Position numbers and translations under genes: made by a program
In this document: positions 37,503-47,241 of the stretch, in pieces
How the letters are laid out: each line of letters starts with the position of its first letter
How positions within the stretch are numbered: the first letter of the stretch is position 1
Notes under the pieces: model-generated
Seen by the model: the letters and a program-made list of their open reading frames with translations, nothing else
Database searches by the model: none
What the model was told of the DNA's origin: nothing
Source of the DNA: Acinetobacter chengduensis
Lineage (GTDB): Bacteria; Pseudomonadota; Gammaproteobacteria; Pseudomonadales; Moraxellaceae
Assembly: GCF_003664645.1 (NCBI RefSeq)
Contig: NZ_RCHC01000012.1
Span: forward strand, 1-64,000
DNA: 64,000 bases
Direction of reading: 5' to 3'

Positions 37503-38057
37503 ATGAATTTACCAAGACGATCATCTATCAAGGGTTTTACTTTAGTTGAGGTGATGGTCGTTATTGTGGTGATGGGTATTTTAGCCTCGATGATTCTGAT
37601 GAACATTGGTGGTACTGATCAGCGTAAAGCCATGCAAGCCAGAGAAGTCTTTCTCATGGATATGCAAAAGATGCTGAGAGTTGCCAATGATCAATCTCGC
37701 ATCTTGGCGCTAAACCCGCAAACTGCTACTGATGTGGCAAACTTTCAGTATAATATTGTCGAATATTTACCAGCTCAGCAGATGAGTGGGTCTTATAATC
37801 AAAACAATCAATGGAAAGACTATTCGGAATTTGAACCGCGCGTTTTGCCGGATCATGTGTCATTAAATATTCAAGCTTTAGATCATGCCTATCGTAATGC
37901 AAATAATTCAGAGCTATTAAAGCAAAGCGCACCTAAGCTCATTTGGTTAGGTAATGGTGAGGCTAAACCTGTTAGGGTGCAATTTTATTTAAATGACCAG
38001 CCGATTGGTTCAGAAATAGAAATAGACCATTTAGGTAAAATAGTTGATGAAAGCTAA
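37503..38057 (+). CDS. gspH: type II secretion minor pseudopilin GspH
   Basis: A 184-residue prepilin of the type II secretion system. The prepilin peptidase site is KG-FTLVEVMVV (cut after G11, with E at +5), followed by a membrane helix IVVMGILASMILMNIGG. The C-terminal globular domain is about 140 residues. Gene order with three further pseudopilins identifies it as GspH rather than FimT of type IV pili. It overlaps gspI by about 11 bases. Confidence 0.88.
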   Translation: MNLPRRSSIKGFTLVEVMVVIVVMGILASMILMNIGGTDQRKAMQAREVFLMDMQKMLRVANDQSRILALNPQTATDVANFQYNIVEYLPAQQMSGSYNQNNQWKDYSEFEPRVLPDHVSLNIQALDHAYRNANNSELLKQSAPKLIWLGNGEAKPVRVQFYLNDQPIGSEIEIDHLGKIVDES

Positions 38058-38427
38058 AGGGTTTACTTTGCTAGAGGTGATGGTGGCGCTGGCGATATTT
38101 TCAGTTGCAGCTATTGCTTTAACCAATGTTGCACGACAATACACACAAGCCACTTCCAATGCTGTTTTAAGAACCAAAGCACAGTTTACTGCGCTCAATG
38201 AAATTGCCATGATGGAAATTAATCAAGAGTGGATGAGTGGAACGGCATCTAAGCAAGTGACGCAGCAAGGTGAAACGTGGCAAATCGATAAAAGTGCTCA
38301 AGCTACTATTAGCCCAAATGTGCAACGCGTTGATGTACATGTCAGCCTGGTAAATGCAGAAACTGGGCAGGTGGAATCGGGTGTGACCAATTTATTGTTC
38401 TTTAATCATCGGATTAAAAGCTCATGA
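38047..38427 (+). CDS. gspI: type II secretion minor pseudopilin GspI
   Basis: A 126-residue prepilin with leader MKAKG and mature start FTLLEVMVALAIFSVAAIAL. GspI is the centre of the GspI-J-K tip complex. Its ATG at 38047 lies inside the end of gspH, and its stop overlaps gspJ by four bases (ATGA), so translation of the set is coupled. Confidence 0.9.
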   Translation: MKAKGFTLLEVMVALAIFSVAAIALTNVARQYTQATSNAVLRTKAQFTALNEIAMMEINQEWMSGTASKQVTQQGETWQIDKSAQATISPNVQRVDVHVSLVNAETGQVESGVTNLLFFNHRIKSS

Positions 38428-39089
38428 AACAAAAAGAAACATGGGGATTTACTCTGGTCGAGTTGTTGGTCGCAATTGCTATTTTTGCCGTATTATCTGC
38501 GCTGGGTTGGAAAGTGTTTGATTATATTGCAAAAGTAAAAACTCAAAATGCGATGCATGAAAACAAATTGGGACAATTGCAAGAAAGTTACCAGCAGATA
38601 TTAAGAGATACTGTACAAACTGTGCCTTTGACTGCAAATGTAGCGGGACAGGTGCAACCAGCGCTGACTCTACAAAATAATAAATTGGCTTTTAGCAAAA
38701 CAGGGGTGACAGACCCGCTGAATCAAGGTGTAGCTGCGGATGAGCGAGTTGAATATGTTTATCGTCAGGATGAACAGAAGGTATATCGCTTAAAGTATCC
38801 AAATATTAATCAATCGGGTCGAGATCAGCCAGATAGCAGTGTTTTGTTAAGTGGTGTAGAGCAATATCAAATTAGCGTATTAAATCCTAATGAGCTCACC
38901 ACTTGGCCAGATTCAGTGAGCGATTTAAGCAGTGATGCAGAAAAGCAACGCTTACCTCGAGGTATTAAGTTAAATTTAATCGTAAATGGCGTAAGCTATG
39001 AATGGATTTTTAGTTTATTAAATACTGACTTTTTAGAAGAAAAAAAATCCGTTAGCACTCCAGATGGTAACCAAGGAGTTTCATCTTAA
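38424..39089 (+). CDS. gspJ: type II secretion minor pseudopilin GspJ
   Basis: A 221-residue prepilin with leader MKQKETWG and mature start FTLVELLVAIAIFAVLSALGW. The C-terminal domain includes LPRGIKLNLIVNGVSYEWIF, typical of GspJ. Its TAA shares a base with the gspK ATG. Confidence 0.9.
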   Translation: MKQKETWGFTLVELLVAIAIFAVLSALGWKVFDYIAKVKTQNAMHENKLGQLQESYQQILRDTVQTVPLTANVAGQVQPALTLQNNKLAFSKTGVTDPLNQGVAADERVEYVYRQDEQKVYRLKYPNINQSGRDQPDSSVLLSGVEQYQISVLNPNELTTWPDSVSDLSSDAEKQRLPRGIKLNLIVNGVSYEWIFSLLNTDFLEEKKSVSTPDGNQGVSS

Positions 39090-40048
39090 TGGATGTTCAG
39101 GTTACAACTCAAAAAGGTGTTGCTTTACTGACCATTTTAGTGATGGTGGCTTTAGCAACGATTTTGGCTGCGGGGATTGCCAAACAGCAAGCCAATACTG
39201 CAGAAAGCACCGCCTATTTAATGCGTCAAAATCAGTCTTTGTTATATGCAAAAAGCGCAGAAGCTTTTTTTTCTGAGTTGTTAAAAGATGATGCTGAAAA
39301 TGCAGGACAGGTTGATCACTTACAAGAAAATTGGGCCAAACCTATGCCTGCTTTTCCTGTTGAAGATGGATTTGTGGCGGGTGTTTTAGAAGATGAGTCG
39401 GGTAAATTCAATCTCAATAGCTTGGTCAATAATGAAGGTCAAGTGAATGAGAATGCCAAAGCTTGGTTTGAGAAAATTTTGGTGCGAGCCGGTCTACCTG
39501 CGCAATTAAGTGAGGCGGTCATTGACTGGCAGGATGCGGACGATCAACCTTTAGGCTCAATGGGTGCAGAAGCAAGTTATTATCAAGGTTTGGCAAATGC
39601 ATCATTACCACCGAATGCGAAATTTCATGATGTCGCAGAATTAAAGCAAATCCGTGGCTTTGAAGCAGGCAAAGATCAGCTGATTGCACCGTATGTAACA
39701 GCCATTCCAAACCATGATAGCAAGTTAAATATTAATACGGCTTCAGCTTTTATATTGGCCAGTTTAGATGAAAAGCTTGATATCAATGCAGTAAAAAATG
39801 CGATTGAAGAGCGACAGGCCAATTTAAAACATTTTGAAAGCGTTTCAGATTTATGGGTGCTATCGCCATTTTCTGAGGTTTCAGAAGAAAAGAAAAATGC
39901 AGTAAATAGCTTGCTGGGTGTGCAATCTGAAAGTTTTAAAGCAAAAATTCAGGTTGAATTAGGTGGACGAAAACGCCAATTTAGTTCACAAATGATGAGA
40001 AAAGACAAAGATGTATACGTGGCTTATCGAAGTATGGCACCATTTTAG
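39089..40048 (+). CDS. gspK: type II secretion minor pseudopilin GspK
   Basis: A 319-residue protein, the large atypical pseudopilin that caps the pseudopilus. The leader ends QKG and the mature helix is VALLTILVMVALATILAAGI, with no Glu at +5, as is normal for GspK. The inserted domain holds DESGKFNLNSL, VIDWQDADDQPLG and NINTASAFILASL (T2SSK SAM-like region). It ends the four-gene set; the other gsp genes are not in the window, in keeping with the scattered gsp loci of Acinetobacter. Confidence 0.92.
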   Translation: MDVQVTTQKGVALLTILVMVALATILAAGIAKQQANTAESTAYLMRQNQSLLYAKSAEAFFSELLKDDAENAGQVDHLQENWAKPMPAFPVEDGFVAGVLEDESGKFNLNSLVNNEGQVNENAKAWFEKILVRAGLPAQLSEAVIDWQDADDQPLGSMGAEASYYQGLANASLPPNAKFHDVAELKQIRGFEAGKDQLIAPYVTAIPNHDSKLNINTASAFILASLDEKLDINAVKNAIEERQANLKHFESVSDLWVLSPFSEVSEEKKNAVNSLLGVQSESFKAKIQVELGGRKRQFSSQMMRKDKDVYVAYRSMAPF

Positions 40049-40171
40049 TCAGTCGTGATCAGTTGGTGATGCATTTTGTCAATCATCATGAGCAGTAAAA
40101 TTAATGCTCAAACATTTACTTTTGCTTTATAATTAGAGGTCATATAGAGATTTTTAATTGCATTACGGCAC

Positions 40172-40768
40172 ATGATAATTCGTAAGTTATTTAAGTTTGA
40201 AAATGCGCATATTGTGCGTAATTGCACATCAGATCGTTGTAAACGTTCCATTCATGGGCATAGTTATAAAGTAGAACTACTTTTAAAAGCATCCAAGCTG
40301 GATCATGGACAAATGGTCTATGATTTCGGGCTTTTAAAAGGCGTGATTAAAGATTTATATGATAGTTTTGATCATGCAATTTGCTATTGGAATCAAGACA
40401 GTAAAGAATATATTCAAGCATGTGAAACTTTTAGTGCACGTTGGGTGTCATTACCAGTATCTCCATCTGCTGAACAATTCTCACGTATTTTCTTTTATTT
40501 GGCGCAACAAGTTTTAGCATCTACAGAAACACAAAATGGTGAAGGTGATGTTGAAGTTTATTCGGTCATTGTTCATGAAACAGATACCGGATACGCGCAA
40601 AGCTTTTTAGAAGACATTCAGAATGACCAAATGGGTGCTTTAGATTTAGAGCAGATTGTATTTTCTGAGCAAATTCAAGCAGAATGGTCAAACCCAGAAA
40701 TGTTTGAACAACTGAAACAAGGTCTTAAATTTCAAAATCCGCAGGTAGAGTTACAAGTTAAACTCTAA
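40172..40768 (+). CDS. queD: 6-carboxytetrahydropterin synthase family protein
   Basis: A 198-residue member of the PTPS/QueD family, longer than E. coli QueD (121). Zinc ligands are H13 (FENAHIV), H28 and H30 (SIHGHSY); C23 lies just before HGH, where the catalytic cysteine is expected. MVYDFGLLKGVIKDLYDSFDHA is the usual second block, and VIVHETDTGYAQ holds the Glu that binds the pterin. The C-terminal 45 residues have no family match that I know. It could be QueD (preQ0/queuosine route) or a paralogue. A TATAAT at 40128-40133 may be its -10 box. Confidence 0.75.
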   Translation: MIIRKLFKFENAHIVRNCTSDRCKRSIHGHSYKVELLLKASKLDHGQMVYDFGLLKGVIKDLYDSFDHAICYWNQDSKEYIQACETFSARWVSLPVSPSAEQFSRIFFYLAQQVLASTETQNGEGDVEVYSVIVHETDTGYAQSFLEDIQNDQMGALDLEQIVFSEQIQAEWSNPEMFEQLKQGLKFQNPQVELQVKL

Positions 40769-40813
40769 TGCAGCATGGCAATGATATAAAGTAAAAAGGA
40801 TTGGGTAACAAGT

Positions 40814-41527
40814 ATGTCTTTTACAGAAGAGCAACAAGCGAAACTAAACAAAGTTCAGCTTGATGCGGGCTGGAAATATGGTCTAAGTGAATTTTTACTT
40901 AGTCCAAAAATGGATGAGCTAAAAGACTTTCTTGTGCAAGAAATTAAGGCAAAAAAAGTGGTTTATCCGCCAAATGCATTGATTTTTAATGCGCTAAATA
41001 CGACACCTTTAGCAAATGTCAAAGTTGTAATTTTAGGGCAAGATCCATACCATGGTCCAAATCAAGCACATGGTTTAAGTTTTTCAGTGCAAAAGGGAGT
41101 GCCTCTGCCTCCATCTTTGCGCAATATTTATCATGAATTGCAAAGTGACTTAGGAATTACAGTGCCTAAGCACGGCGATCTGACACGTTGGGCAGAACAA
41201 GGTGTGTTATTGCTTAATAGTGTGTTAACTGTTGAAGCTGGTCAACCAACTTCACATCAAAAACGTGGCTGGGAAGATTTCACCGATCATGTGATTGATG
41301 TGTTAAATGAGCAGCGTGAACATGTTGTCTTTATTCTTTGGGGAGCGTATGCACAACGAAAAGGACAACGCATCGATCAAAACAAACATTTGGTGCTAAA
41401 AGCAGCGCATCCATCGCCATTGGCTGCAAACCGTGGTGGTTTTTTTGGTTGTAAAGTGTTCTCAAAATCTAATAATTATCTTAAACAACATGGCATTGAG
41501 CCTATTGATTGGCAGCTGGACGCATGA
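40814..41527 (+). CDS. ung: uracil-DNA glycosylase
   Basis: Ung removes uracil from DNA as the first step of base-excision repair. The 237-residue family-1 enzyme has [22 protein letters not shown], where D77 activates water, the [10 protein letters not shown] segment, and [13 protein letters not shown], whose His stabilises the flipped base. The stop overlaps the next gene's ATG by four bases. Confidence 0.97.
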   Translation: MSFTEEQQAKLNKVQLDAGWKYGLSEFLLSPKMDELKDFLVQEIKAKKVVYPPNALIFNALNTTPLANVKVVILGQDPYHGPNQAHGLSFSVQKGVPLPPSLRNIYHELQSDLGITVPKHGDLTRWAEQGVLLLNSVLTVEAGQPTSHQKRGWEDFTDHVIDVLNEQREHVVFILWGAYAQRKGQRIDQNKHLVLKAAHPSPLAANRGGFFGCKVFSKSNNYLKQHGIEPIDWQLDA

Positions 41528-42645
41528 CATATTCTCCCGTTTCAAAAAACTACCATTCGGACTTAATTGTAGAAGAAGCGAAAAACGGCTGGCGCATTGT
41601 TCGCCTGAACCGTCCGAAATCTTTACATGCTTTAGATGAGTCTATAGTGACTGCTTTACTTGAAGTTTTTGAAGACTTTCATAGTGATAGTAGTGTTAAA
41701 GCGATTTGGTTTGATTCTACAACGCCAAAAGCATTCTGTGCGGGTGGCGATGTACGTAAACTTCGTCAATTAGTGATTAATGATGAAGTGTCGACGGCAA
41801 ATAAGTTTTTTGAACAAGAATATGCTTTAGATTTGCTATTGCATAACTATGCTAAACCTGTTTTGGTTTGGGGTGAAGGTTATGTTATGGGGGGGGGGTT
41901 AGGGCTATTTATGGCTGCACCATTCCGTTTAGTCACACCATATTCACGTTTAGCGATGCCTGAGATTAATATTGGTTTGTACCCAGATGTGGGTGCAACG
42001 CGATTCTTAGCAGACCGTGGTGCTGTAGGCCTATTTACAGGTTTAACAGGTTCTATTATGACTGCTGCAGGTGCTTATGGTATTGGTTGGGCAACGCATA
42101 TCTGTGATGCACAACGCGATAATGTTTTAGACAAAGTTATTAACATCGATTGGGAACATTACCCTGCAGGTGATTTTAGAGCAATTGACGATACTTTAAA
42201 TAGCATGCATCGCCCAGTCGGCCCAGGCCCATTACAAAACTCACTTGATGTGATTCAAAGCGTATGTCGTGGTGTGAATTTTGAGCATGATTATGAGGCT
42301 ATTATTGGCCTTAGCGATGCGCGTAGTGATTGGTTGCGCCAAGCCAGTGAAAATTTGCAAAAAGGCTCACCAACAACAGCAGCATTAACTTGGTTGTTAT
42401 GGCAGTGGGGTAAGCAGGTACGTTCATGGAATGAGGTATTTGAGCTCGAAACTGAAATTTCTAACTGGAAAATTAACCATCCAGATTTTGTTGAAGGTGT
42501 GCGTGCACGTTTGGTAGACAAGGACCTTTCTCCAGAATGGAAACAAGGTGCAGATATGTCATTGAAAGGCATTTTGGCAGATCAACCACCTGTGACGTCT
42601 AATGAAAGCTGGAATGCTTTATTAAAACACTATGGTGTTATTTAA
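41524..42645 (+). CDS. enoyl-CoA hydratase/isomerase family protein, HIBCH-like
   Basis: A 373-residue crotonase-fold protein of the ECH_2 branch that includes 3-hydroxyisobutyryl-CoA hydrolase (valine breakdown). [12 protein letters not shown] and [14 protein letters not shown] form the oxyanion hole, and [19 protein letters not shown] carries the catalytic Glu and Asp pattern of HIBCH. The glycine codons at about 41889-41898 are a run of ten Gs, a possible slippage site. The frame opens at 41509, but ATG 41524 overlaps the ung stop and starts the homologous region. No other valine genes are nearby, so the exact thioester is unsure. Confidence 0.8.
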   Translation: MTYSPVSKNYHSDLIVEEAKNGWRIVRLNRPKSLHALDESIVTALLEVFEDFHSDSSVKAIWFDSTTPKAFCAGGDVRKLRQLVINDEVSTANKFFEQEYALDLLLHNYAKPVLVWGEGYVMGGGLGLFMAAPFRLVTPYSRLAMPEINIGLYPDVGATRFLADRGAVGLFTGLTGSIMTAAGAYGIGWATHICDAQRDNVLDKVINIDWEHYPAGDFRAIDDTLNSMHRPVGPGPLQNSLDVIQSVCRGVNFEHDYEAIIGLSDARSDWLRQASENLQKGSPTTAALTWLLWQWGKQVRSWNEVFELETEISNWKINHPDFVEGVRARLVDKDLSPEWKQGADMSLKGILADQPPVTSNESWNALLKHYGVI

Positions 42646-42651
42646 TTTCGC

Positions 42652-43167
42652 ATGACTGAGTTTGAGCAATATAGTGATGAATATTGGATGCAGTTGGCCA
42701 TCGCGCAAGCTGCATCTGCTGCAGAACAAGGTGAGATCCCCGTAGGCGCGATTATTGTGAGCCAGAATCAGATGATCGGTTCTGGATTTAATGCACCTAT
42801 TGGTTTAAGTGATCCCACAGCACATGCTGAAATACAAGCCATTCGCCAAGCATGTGAACATATTAAAAACTACCGTTTGCCAGACGATGCAGTGCTCTAT
42901 GTCACGCTAGAACCATGTACCATGTGTGTAGGTGCTTTGGTGCATGCACGTATACAGCGTGTTGTATATGGTGCGACAGAGCCCAAAGCCGGTTCGTTGG
43001 TGAGTGCGCGTCAATTGCTTGAAACAGGCTACTATAATCATATCTTTAGTTTTGAACAGAGCAATTTACACACGGCATGCTCAGCACAATTGAGTCAATT
43101 TTTTAAAATGCGCCGTGAGCAAAAAAAACAATTAAAACGACAAGAAAAAGTAAATCAGGAAGAATGA
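42652..43167 (+). CDS. tadA: tRNA-specific adenosine deaminase TadA
   Basis: TadA converts A34 to inosine in tRNA-Arg(ACG). The 171-residue protein has the deaminase signatures HAEIQAIRQAC (zinc His and catalytic Glu) and PCTMCVGALVHARI (two zinc cysteines), and the C-terminal RREQKKQLKRQ basic helix seen in TadA. It lies six bases after the crotonase gene. Confidence 0.94.
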   Translation: MTEFEQYSDEYWMQLAIAQAASAAEQGEIPVGAIIVSQNQMIGSGFNAPIGLSDPTAHAEIQAIRQACEHIKNYRLPDDAVLYVTLEPCTMCVGALVHARIQRVVYGATEPKAGSLVSARQLLETGYYNHIFSFEQSNLHTACSAQLSQFFKMRREQKKQLKRQEKVNQEE

Positions 43168-43228
43168 TCATCACAAATCATGTAATATTAAATGACAATA
43201 TAAATTGTCAAATAAAAAGGGTGTTTCC

Positions 43229-43660
43229 ATGAATGCAATACAAATCAAAAAAGAATTTAATGCATCTGTAGATCAAGTATTTGAATTACTCTCTAAGCAT
43301 GCCACATATAACGTTGCATTTGCGCCTATACAAGTCGTGCGCGTTAAAGATTCAGCAGATCCACAGCGACCAGATGGTGTGGGTTCAGTTCGTCGTTTAG
43401 GTCTAGGTCCAATTAAACCATTGCAAGAAGAAATCACGCTACTTGAGCCGAATCAACGCATTGAATATAAAATTATTAAAAATCCATTGGTCAAGCATCA
43501 CTTGGGTGTAATTGAGTTTGAAGAGATTGCCACAGATAAAACTTTGGTGACATATACGATTGAATTACAAGCACGTGCACCGTTTGTGAGTAAATTAATT
43601 CTTGCACAGCTTAAATCAGCGATTAAACTTGGTTTTTCTAAACTCGCAAAAACTGTATAG
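43229..43660 (+). CDS. SRPBCC (START-like) family protein
   Basis: A 143-residue protein with the polyketide cyclase/dehydrase-like helix-grip fold: an opening IQIKKEFNASVDQVFELLSKHATY, a middle RRLGLGPIKPLQEEITLLEPNQRIEYKI, and a closing long helix FVSKLILAQLKSAIKLGFSKLAK. Such proteins bind hydrophobic ligands; the ligand is unknown. ATG 43229 has an AAAGGG site, so the TTG at 43205 is less likely. Confidence 0.8.
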   Translation: MNAIQIKKEFNASVDQVFELLSKHATYNVAFAPIQVVRVKDSADPQRPDGVGSVRRLGLGPIKPLQEEITLLEPNQRIEYKIIKNPLVKHHLGVIEFEEIATDKTLVTYTIELQARAPFVSKLILAQLKSAIKLGFSKLAKTV

Positions 43661-43678
43661 GGAATGGCGGAAAAGGCA

Positions 43679-44362
43679 ATGACAGTAAATATTATTACGA
43701 TTGATGGGCCAAGTGGTTCGGGTAAAGGCACATTAGCAGCAAAACTGGCGTTGCACTACCAATATCATTTATTGGATTCAGGTGCATTGTATCGATTGCT
43801 AGGACTGTCATTGTTTAATAAAGGTTTGTTAGAAAAACTAGATACAGAGCTTGAAGCTTGCACCCAAATTGCAACAAATTTAGACATCGAGTTTGTCACT
43901 ACTGAATCACGTATGACGGTACTGCTTGAGTCGGTAGATGTCACGCAAGAAATCAGAACAGAACGTGTAGGTGAATTTGCCTCAAAAGTTGCTGCAATTC
44001 CAGCACTTAGAACAGCGCTGTTGGCACGTCAACATGCTTTTGCTCAGGCGCCTGGTTTGGTCGCAGATGGTCGTGACATGGCTACTTCTATATTTCCACA
44101 GGCTCAAGCCAAGATATATTTGACAGCATCGGCTGAATCTCGTGCACAGCGTCGTGTAAAGCAGTTGCAGGGGATGGGGCTGGATGTTAAAATAAGCGAC
44201 ATTTTAGCTAATATCGTCGCACGCGATAAACGAGATATGGAGCGCACAGTCGCTCCACTCAAGCCTGCCGATGATGCTTATATCATTGATAGTTCTGAAT
44301 TGAACATTGATGAGGTATTCAAGTTGATGACCACTTATGTGGATCAACAATTAGCAATTTAA
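43679..44362 (+). CDS. cmk: cytidylate kinase
   Basis: Cmk makes CDP and dCDP from CMP and dCMP. The 227-residue protein has P-loop [26 protein letters not shown], the CMP-specific [12 protein letters not shown] and the [25 protein letters not shown] lid region. ATG 43679 matches the E. coli start ([15 protein letters not shown]); ATG 43664 is an alternative. It precedes rpsA, as in E. coli. Confidence 0.95.
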   Translation: MTVNIITIDGPSGSGKGTLAAKLALHYQYHLLDSGALYRLLGLSLFNKGLLEKLDTELEACTQIATNLDIEFVTTESRMTVLLESVDVTQEIRTERVGEFASKVAAIPALRTALLARQHAFAQAPGLVADGRDMATSIFPQAQAKIYLTASAESRAQRRVKQLQGMGLDVKISDILANIVARDKRDMERTVAPLKPADDAYIIDSSELNIDEVFKLMTTYVDQQLAI

Positions 44363-44468
44363 AGAATTTTCAGCAGAAGCATAGCTTGATCAGTTCAATA
44401 TGGACTATGTAGACGCTTAATTAAACCGGCCTTGTCTGATCCAAGACCGCTGACTTATCGGAAATATC

Positions 44469-46145
44469 ATGACCGAATCTTTTGCAGCCCTCTTTGAAGA
44501 AAGCGAATTAAACCTCAACGTTGAAAAGGGTGCTGTCATCCAAGGCGTTGTAGTAAGCATCGACTCTGACTGGGTAACTGTTGACACTGGCCTTAAATCT
44601 GAAGGCGTTGTTGACCGTGCTGAGTTCTTAAATGAACAACGCGAACTTGAAGTTCAAGTTGGCGACACTGTTGATGTTGTTGTTGAAGCGCTTGACAACG
44701 GTATGGGTCAAACAGTTCTTTCACGCGAAAAAGCTAAACGCGCTGAAACTTGGACTAAACTTGAAAAAATCTTTGAAGACGGCGAAATCGTTACTGGTGT
44801 TATTTCTGGTAAGGTTAAAGGCGGTTTCACTGTTGACATCGGTCCAGTTCGTGCGTTCCTTCCAGGTTCTTTAGTTGATACTCGTCCTATCCGTGATACT
44901 ACTCACTTAGAAGGCAAAGAGTTAGAATTCAAAGTAATCAAACTTGACGCTAAACGTAACAACGTTGTTGTTTCACGTCGTGCTGTTATGGAAGCTGAAT
45001 CTTCAGCTGACCGTGAAGCTCTTCTTGCTCAGCTTGAAGAAGGTCAAACAGTTACTGGTACTATCAAGAACCTTACTGACTACGGCGCATTCGTTGACCT
45101 TGGCGGTATCGACGGTCTTCTTCACATCACTGATATGGCTTGGAAACGCATCAAGCACCCTTCAGAAGTTGTTGAAGTTGGTCAAGAAGTTACTGTTAAA
45201 GTACTTAAATTCGACCGCGAACGTAACCGCGTATCTTTAGGCCTTAAACAATTAGGCGAAGATCCATGGTTAGCGATCATGAGCCGTTACCCTAAAGGTT
45301 CAATCGTTAAAGCTCGCGTAACTAACCTTACTGACTACGGCTGTTTCGCAGAAATCGCTGAAGGCGTTGAAGGTCTAGTACACGTTTCTGAAATGGACCA
45401 CACTAACAAAAACATCCACCCATCTAAAGTTGTTCAGATTGGTGACGAAGTTGATGTTATGGTTCTTGAAGTTGACGAAGAACGTCGTCGTATTTCTCTT
45501 GGTATCAAACAAACTCGTGCTAACCCATGGGAAGAGTTTGCTAAAAACCATGACAAAGGCGAAAAAGTTTCAGGTACTATCAAGTCTATCACTGACTTCG
45601 GTATCTTCATCGGTTTACCAGGCGGTATCGATGGTCTAGTTCACTTGTCTGACATTTCTTGGAACGAACAAGGCGAAGAAGCTATCCGTCGTTACAAGAA
45701 AGGTGACACAGTTGAAGCGGTTATCCTTTCAGTAGACGCTGAAGGCAACCGTATCAGCCTTGGCATCAAACAAATGAACAGCGATCCGTTCAACGATTTC
45801 TTAGCTGCTAACGAACGCGGTGCGCTTGTTAAAGGTACTGTAACTGCTGTTGACGCTCGTGGCGCAACTGTTAAGTTAGCTGACGAAGTTGAAGCGACTC
45901 TTAAAGCATCTGAAATCAACCGCGACCGCGTTGAAGATGCAACTAAGTTCCTTGAAGTTGGTCAAGAAGTTGAAGCTAAAATCATCAACGTAGATCGTAA
46001 ATCTCGTTCTATCAACTTGTCTATCAAAGCGAAAGACGAAGCTGAAGAAAAAGAAGCAGTTGCTAACTTGAAAACAGTTGCAAACGGTCAAGACAATGGT
46101 CCTAAGACTATTGGTGATTTGATCAAAGCTCAAATGGGCAACTAA
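44469..46145 (+). CDS. rpsA: 30S ribosomal protein S1
   Basis: S1 recruits and unfolds mRNA on the 30S subunit. The 558-residue protein has six S1 OB repeats, starting near residues 21, 106, 192, 277, 364 and 451, with the usual GxxxxxVxxIxxxGxFVDL pattern (for example [17 protein letters not shown], then [18 protein letters not shown]). Codon use is strongly biased (AAC, GGC, CGT, GTT), a sign of very high expression. The 106-base leader may carry the autoregulatory structure known for rpsA mRNAs, but I could not resolve the stems. Confidence 0.98.
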   Translation: MTESFAALFEESELNLNVEKGAVIQGVVVSIDSDWVTVDTGLKSEGVVDRAEFLNEQRELEVQVGDTVDVVVEALDNGMGQTVLSREKAKRAETWTKLEKIFEDGEIVTGVISGKVKGGFTVDIGPVRAFLPGSLVDTRPIRDTTHLEGKELEFKVIKLDAKRNNVVVSRRAVMEAESSADREALLAQLEEGQTVTGTIKNLTDYGAFVDLGGIDGLLHITDMAWKRIKHPSEVVEVGQEVTVKVLKFDRERNRVSLGLKQLGEDPWLAIMSRYPKGSIVKARVTNLTDYGCFAEIAEGVEGLVHVSEMDHTNKNIHPSKVVQIGDEVDVMVLEVDEERRRISLGIKQTRANPWEEFAKNHDKGEKVSGTIKSITDFGIFIGLPGGIDGLVHLSDISWNEQGEEAIRRYKKGDTVEAVILSVDAEGNRISLGIKQMNSDPFNDFLAANERGALVKGTVTAVDARGATVKLADEVEATLKASEINRDRVEDATKFLEVGQEVEAKIINVDRKSRSINLSIKAKDEAEEKEAVANLKTVANGQDNGPKTIGDLIKAQMGN

Positions 46146-46205
46146 GTAAGTGCTTGAATTGTATAGTTGATGTAAATTAACTCATACTTTTTATACAATT
46201 ACTGT

Positions 46206-46245
46206 AAACGGTAGCGTAGTAATCTATTATTGCGCTACCGTTTTG
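46206..46245 (+). terminator. rpsA terminator
   Basis: AAACGGTAGCG and CGCTACCGTTTT pair across a 14-16 base AT-rich loop, and the right arm runs into a T-run. It lies 60 bases after rpsA and before ihfB. Confidence 0.85.
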
Positions 46246-46309
46246 TATTTAAACAGGTTATTATCAGCCTATAGATTCCCAAGTAGCTTGATAATTAAAG
46301 AGGTCGCAG

Positions 46310-46615
46310 ATGACTACGGAAGCACTTAATAAGTCTGACTTAATAGAGCGTATTTCTCTTAAAAACCCGCACTTAGCAGAACCGCTGGTTGAAGAGGCCG
46401 TTAAAATTATGATTGATCAGATGATAGAAGCTTTATCAACTGATAATCGTATTGAAATTCGTGGCTTTGGCAGTTTTGCATTGCATCACCGTGAACCACG
46501 TGTAGGCCGTAACCCAAAAACGGGCAGATCGGTTGAGGTTGCAGCAAAAGCTGTTCCGCACTTTAAACCTGGTAAAGCTTTACGTGATGCGGTAAACGAA
46601 TCCGCAAACCAATAA
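46310..46615 (+). CDS. ihfB: integration host factor subunit beta
   Basis: IHF-beta pairs with IHF-alpha to bend DNA by about 160 degrees. The 101-residue protein has the HU/IHF fold, with [46 protein letters not shown] containing the DNA-binding arm and its conserved Pro in GRNPKTG. An AAAGAGG site precedes the ATG. rpsA-ihfB order is conserved in gammaproteobacteria. Confidence 0.96.
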   Translation: MTTEALNKSDLIERISLKNPHLAEPLVEEAVKIMIDQMIEALSTDNRIEIRGFGSFALHHREPRVGRNPKTGRSVEVAAKAVPHFKPGKALRDAVNESANQ

Positions 46616-46633
46616 TTCTATCCGGGGGTGTTT

Positions 46634-46999
46634 ATGCGTTATGTCTTGGCTATTTTATTAATTCTGCTGTTCGGATATTCTTTATTCTTAGTACTACAGA
46701 ATAGTACAGAACTTAGTGTTGACCTTCTGTTTACACAAGTTCCAGCAATGCGTTTAGGTCTGCTGTTATTGCTGACTTTGGCATTGGGTATTGTTCTTGG
46801 ATTATTGCTAGGGGTTCAAATCTTCCGAGTATTCCAAAACAGTTGGGAAATTAAACGCCTGCGTAAAGACATAGATCGCCTACGTAAAGAACAGATTCAA
46901 ACGGCGCAATTGGCTGCTGCGGAAGCTGCGTCAGTGACACGTCATGAAAAAACTGTGATGGATATTCATCCAGATGATCGACCGTCAAGCCCGTTATGA
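46634..46999 (+). CDS. lapA: LapA family membrane protein (DUF1049)
   Basis: A 121-residue inner-membrane protein with two helices (about 2-20 and 38-65) and a C-terminal cytoplasmic coiled segment (IKRLRKDIDRLRKEQIQTAQLAA). It matches E. coli LapA (YciS), which works with LapB in tuning LPS synthesis. GGGGG precedes ATG 46634; the GTG at 46628 is less likely. lapB, adjacent in E. coli, is not between this gene and pyrF. Confidence 0.8.
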   Translation: MRYVLAILLILLFGYSLFLVLQNSTELSVDLLFTQVPAMRLGLLLLLTLALGIVLGLLLGVQIFRVFQNSWEIKRLRKDIDRLRKEQIQTAQLAAAEAASVTRHEKTVMDIHPDDRPSSPL

Positions 47000-47065
47000 T
47001 CTTGCTGATTTGGTTGAAATAGTTGTTTAACCAATCAGATTGAAGAAACAGACTTAATAATTTTT

Positions 47066-47101
47066 AGAGCGCTCTGAGTGTAAATTAGAGCGCTTTTTTT
47101 A
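47066..47101 (+). terminator. lapA terminator
   Basis: AGCGCTCT (47068-47075) and AGAGCGCT (47087-47094) pair, followed by seven or eight Ts. Confidence 0.85.
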
Positions 47102-47173
47102 TGTTTTAGCTTTGTGTGATGTAAAATTATTAAAAGAACACTATATAAAGTTAGATAATCGAAGTTTTTACGC

Positions 47174-47203
47174 TTGGTTGCACAATTAGAATGCCTTTAT
47201 AAT
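47174..47203 (+). promoter_or_regulatory. probable pyrF promoter
   Basis: TATAAT at 47198-47203 is a perfect -10; TTGGTT at 47174-47179 is a possible -35 at 18 bases. It lies about 39 bases before the pyrF start. Confidence 0.5.
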
Positions 47204-47241
47204 GTCCTTTCTTTTGTCTTAATCAAAAAAAGGGTAGTCTC

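Noticed and set aside
45692..46133. Minus-strand frames in rpsA
   Set aside because: rpsA has strong codon bias that leaves few stops on the other strand; shadows only.
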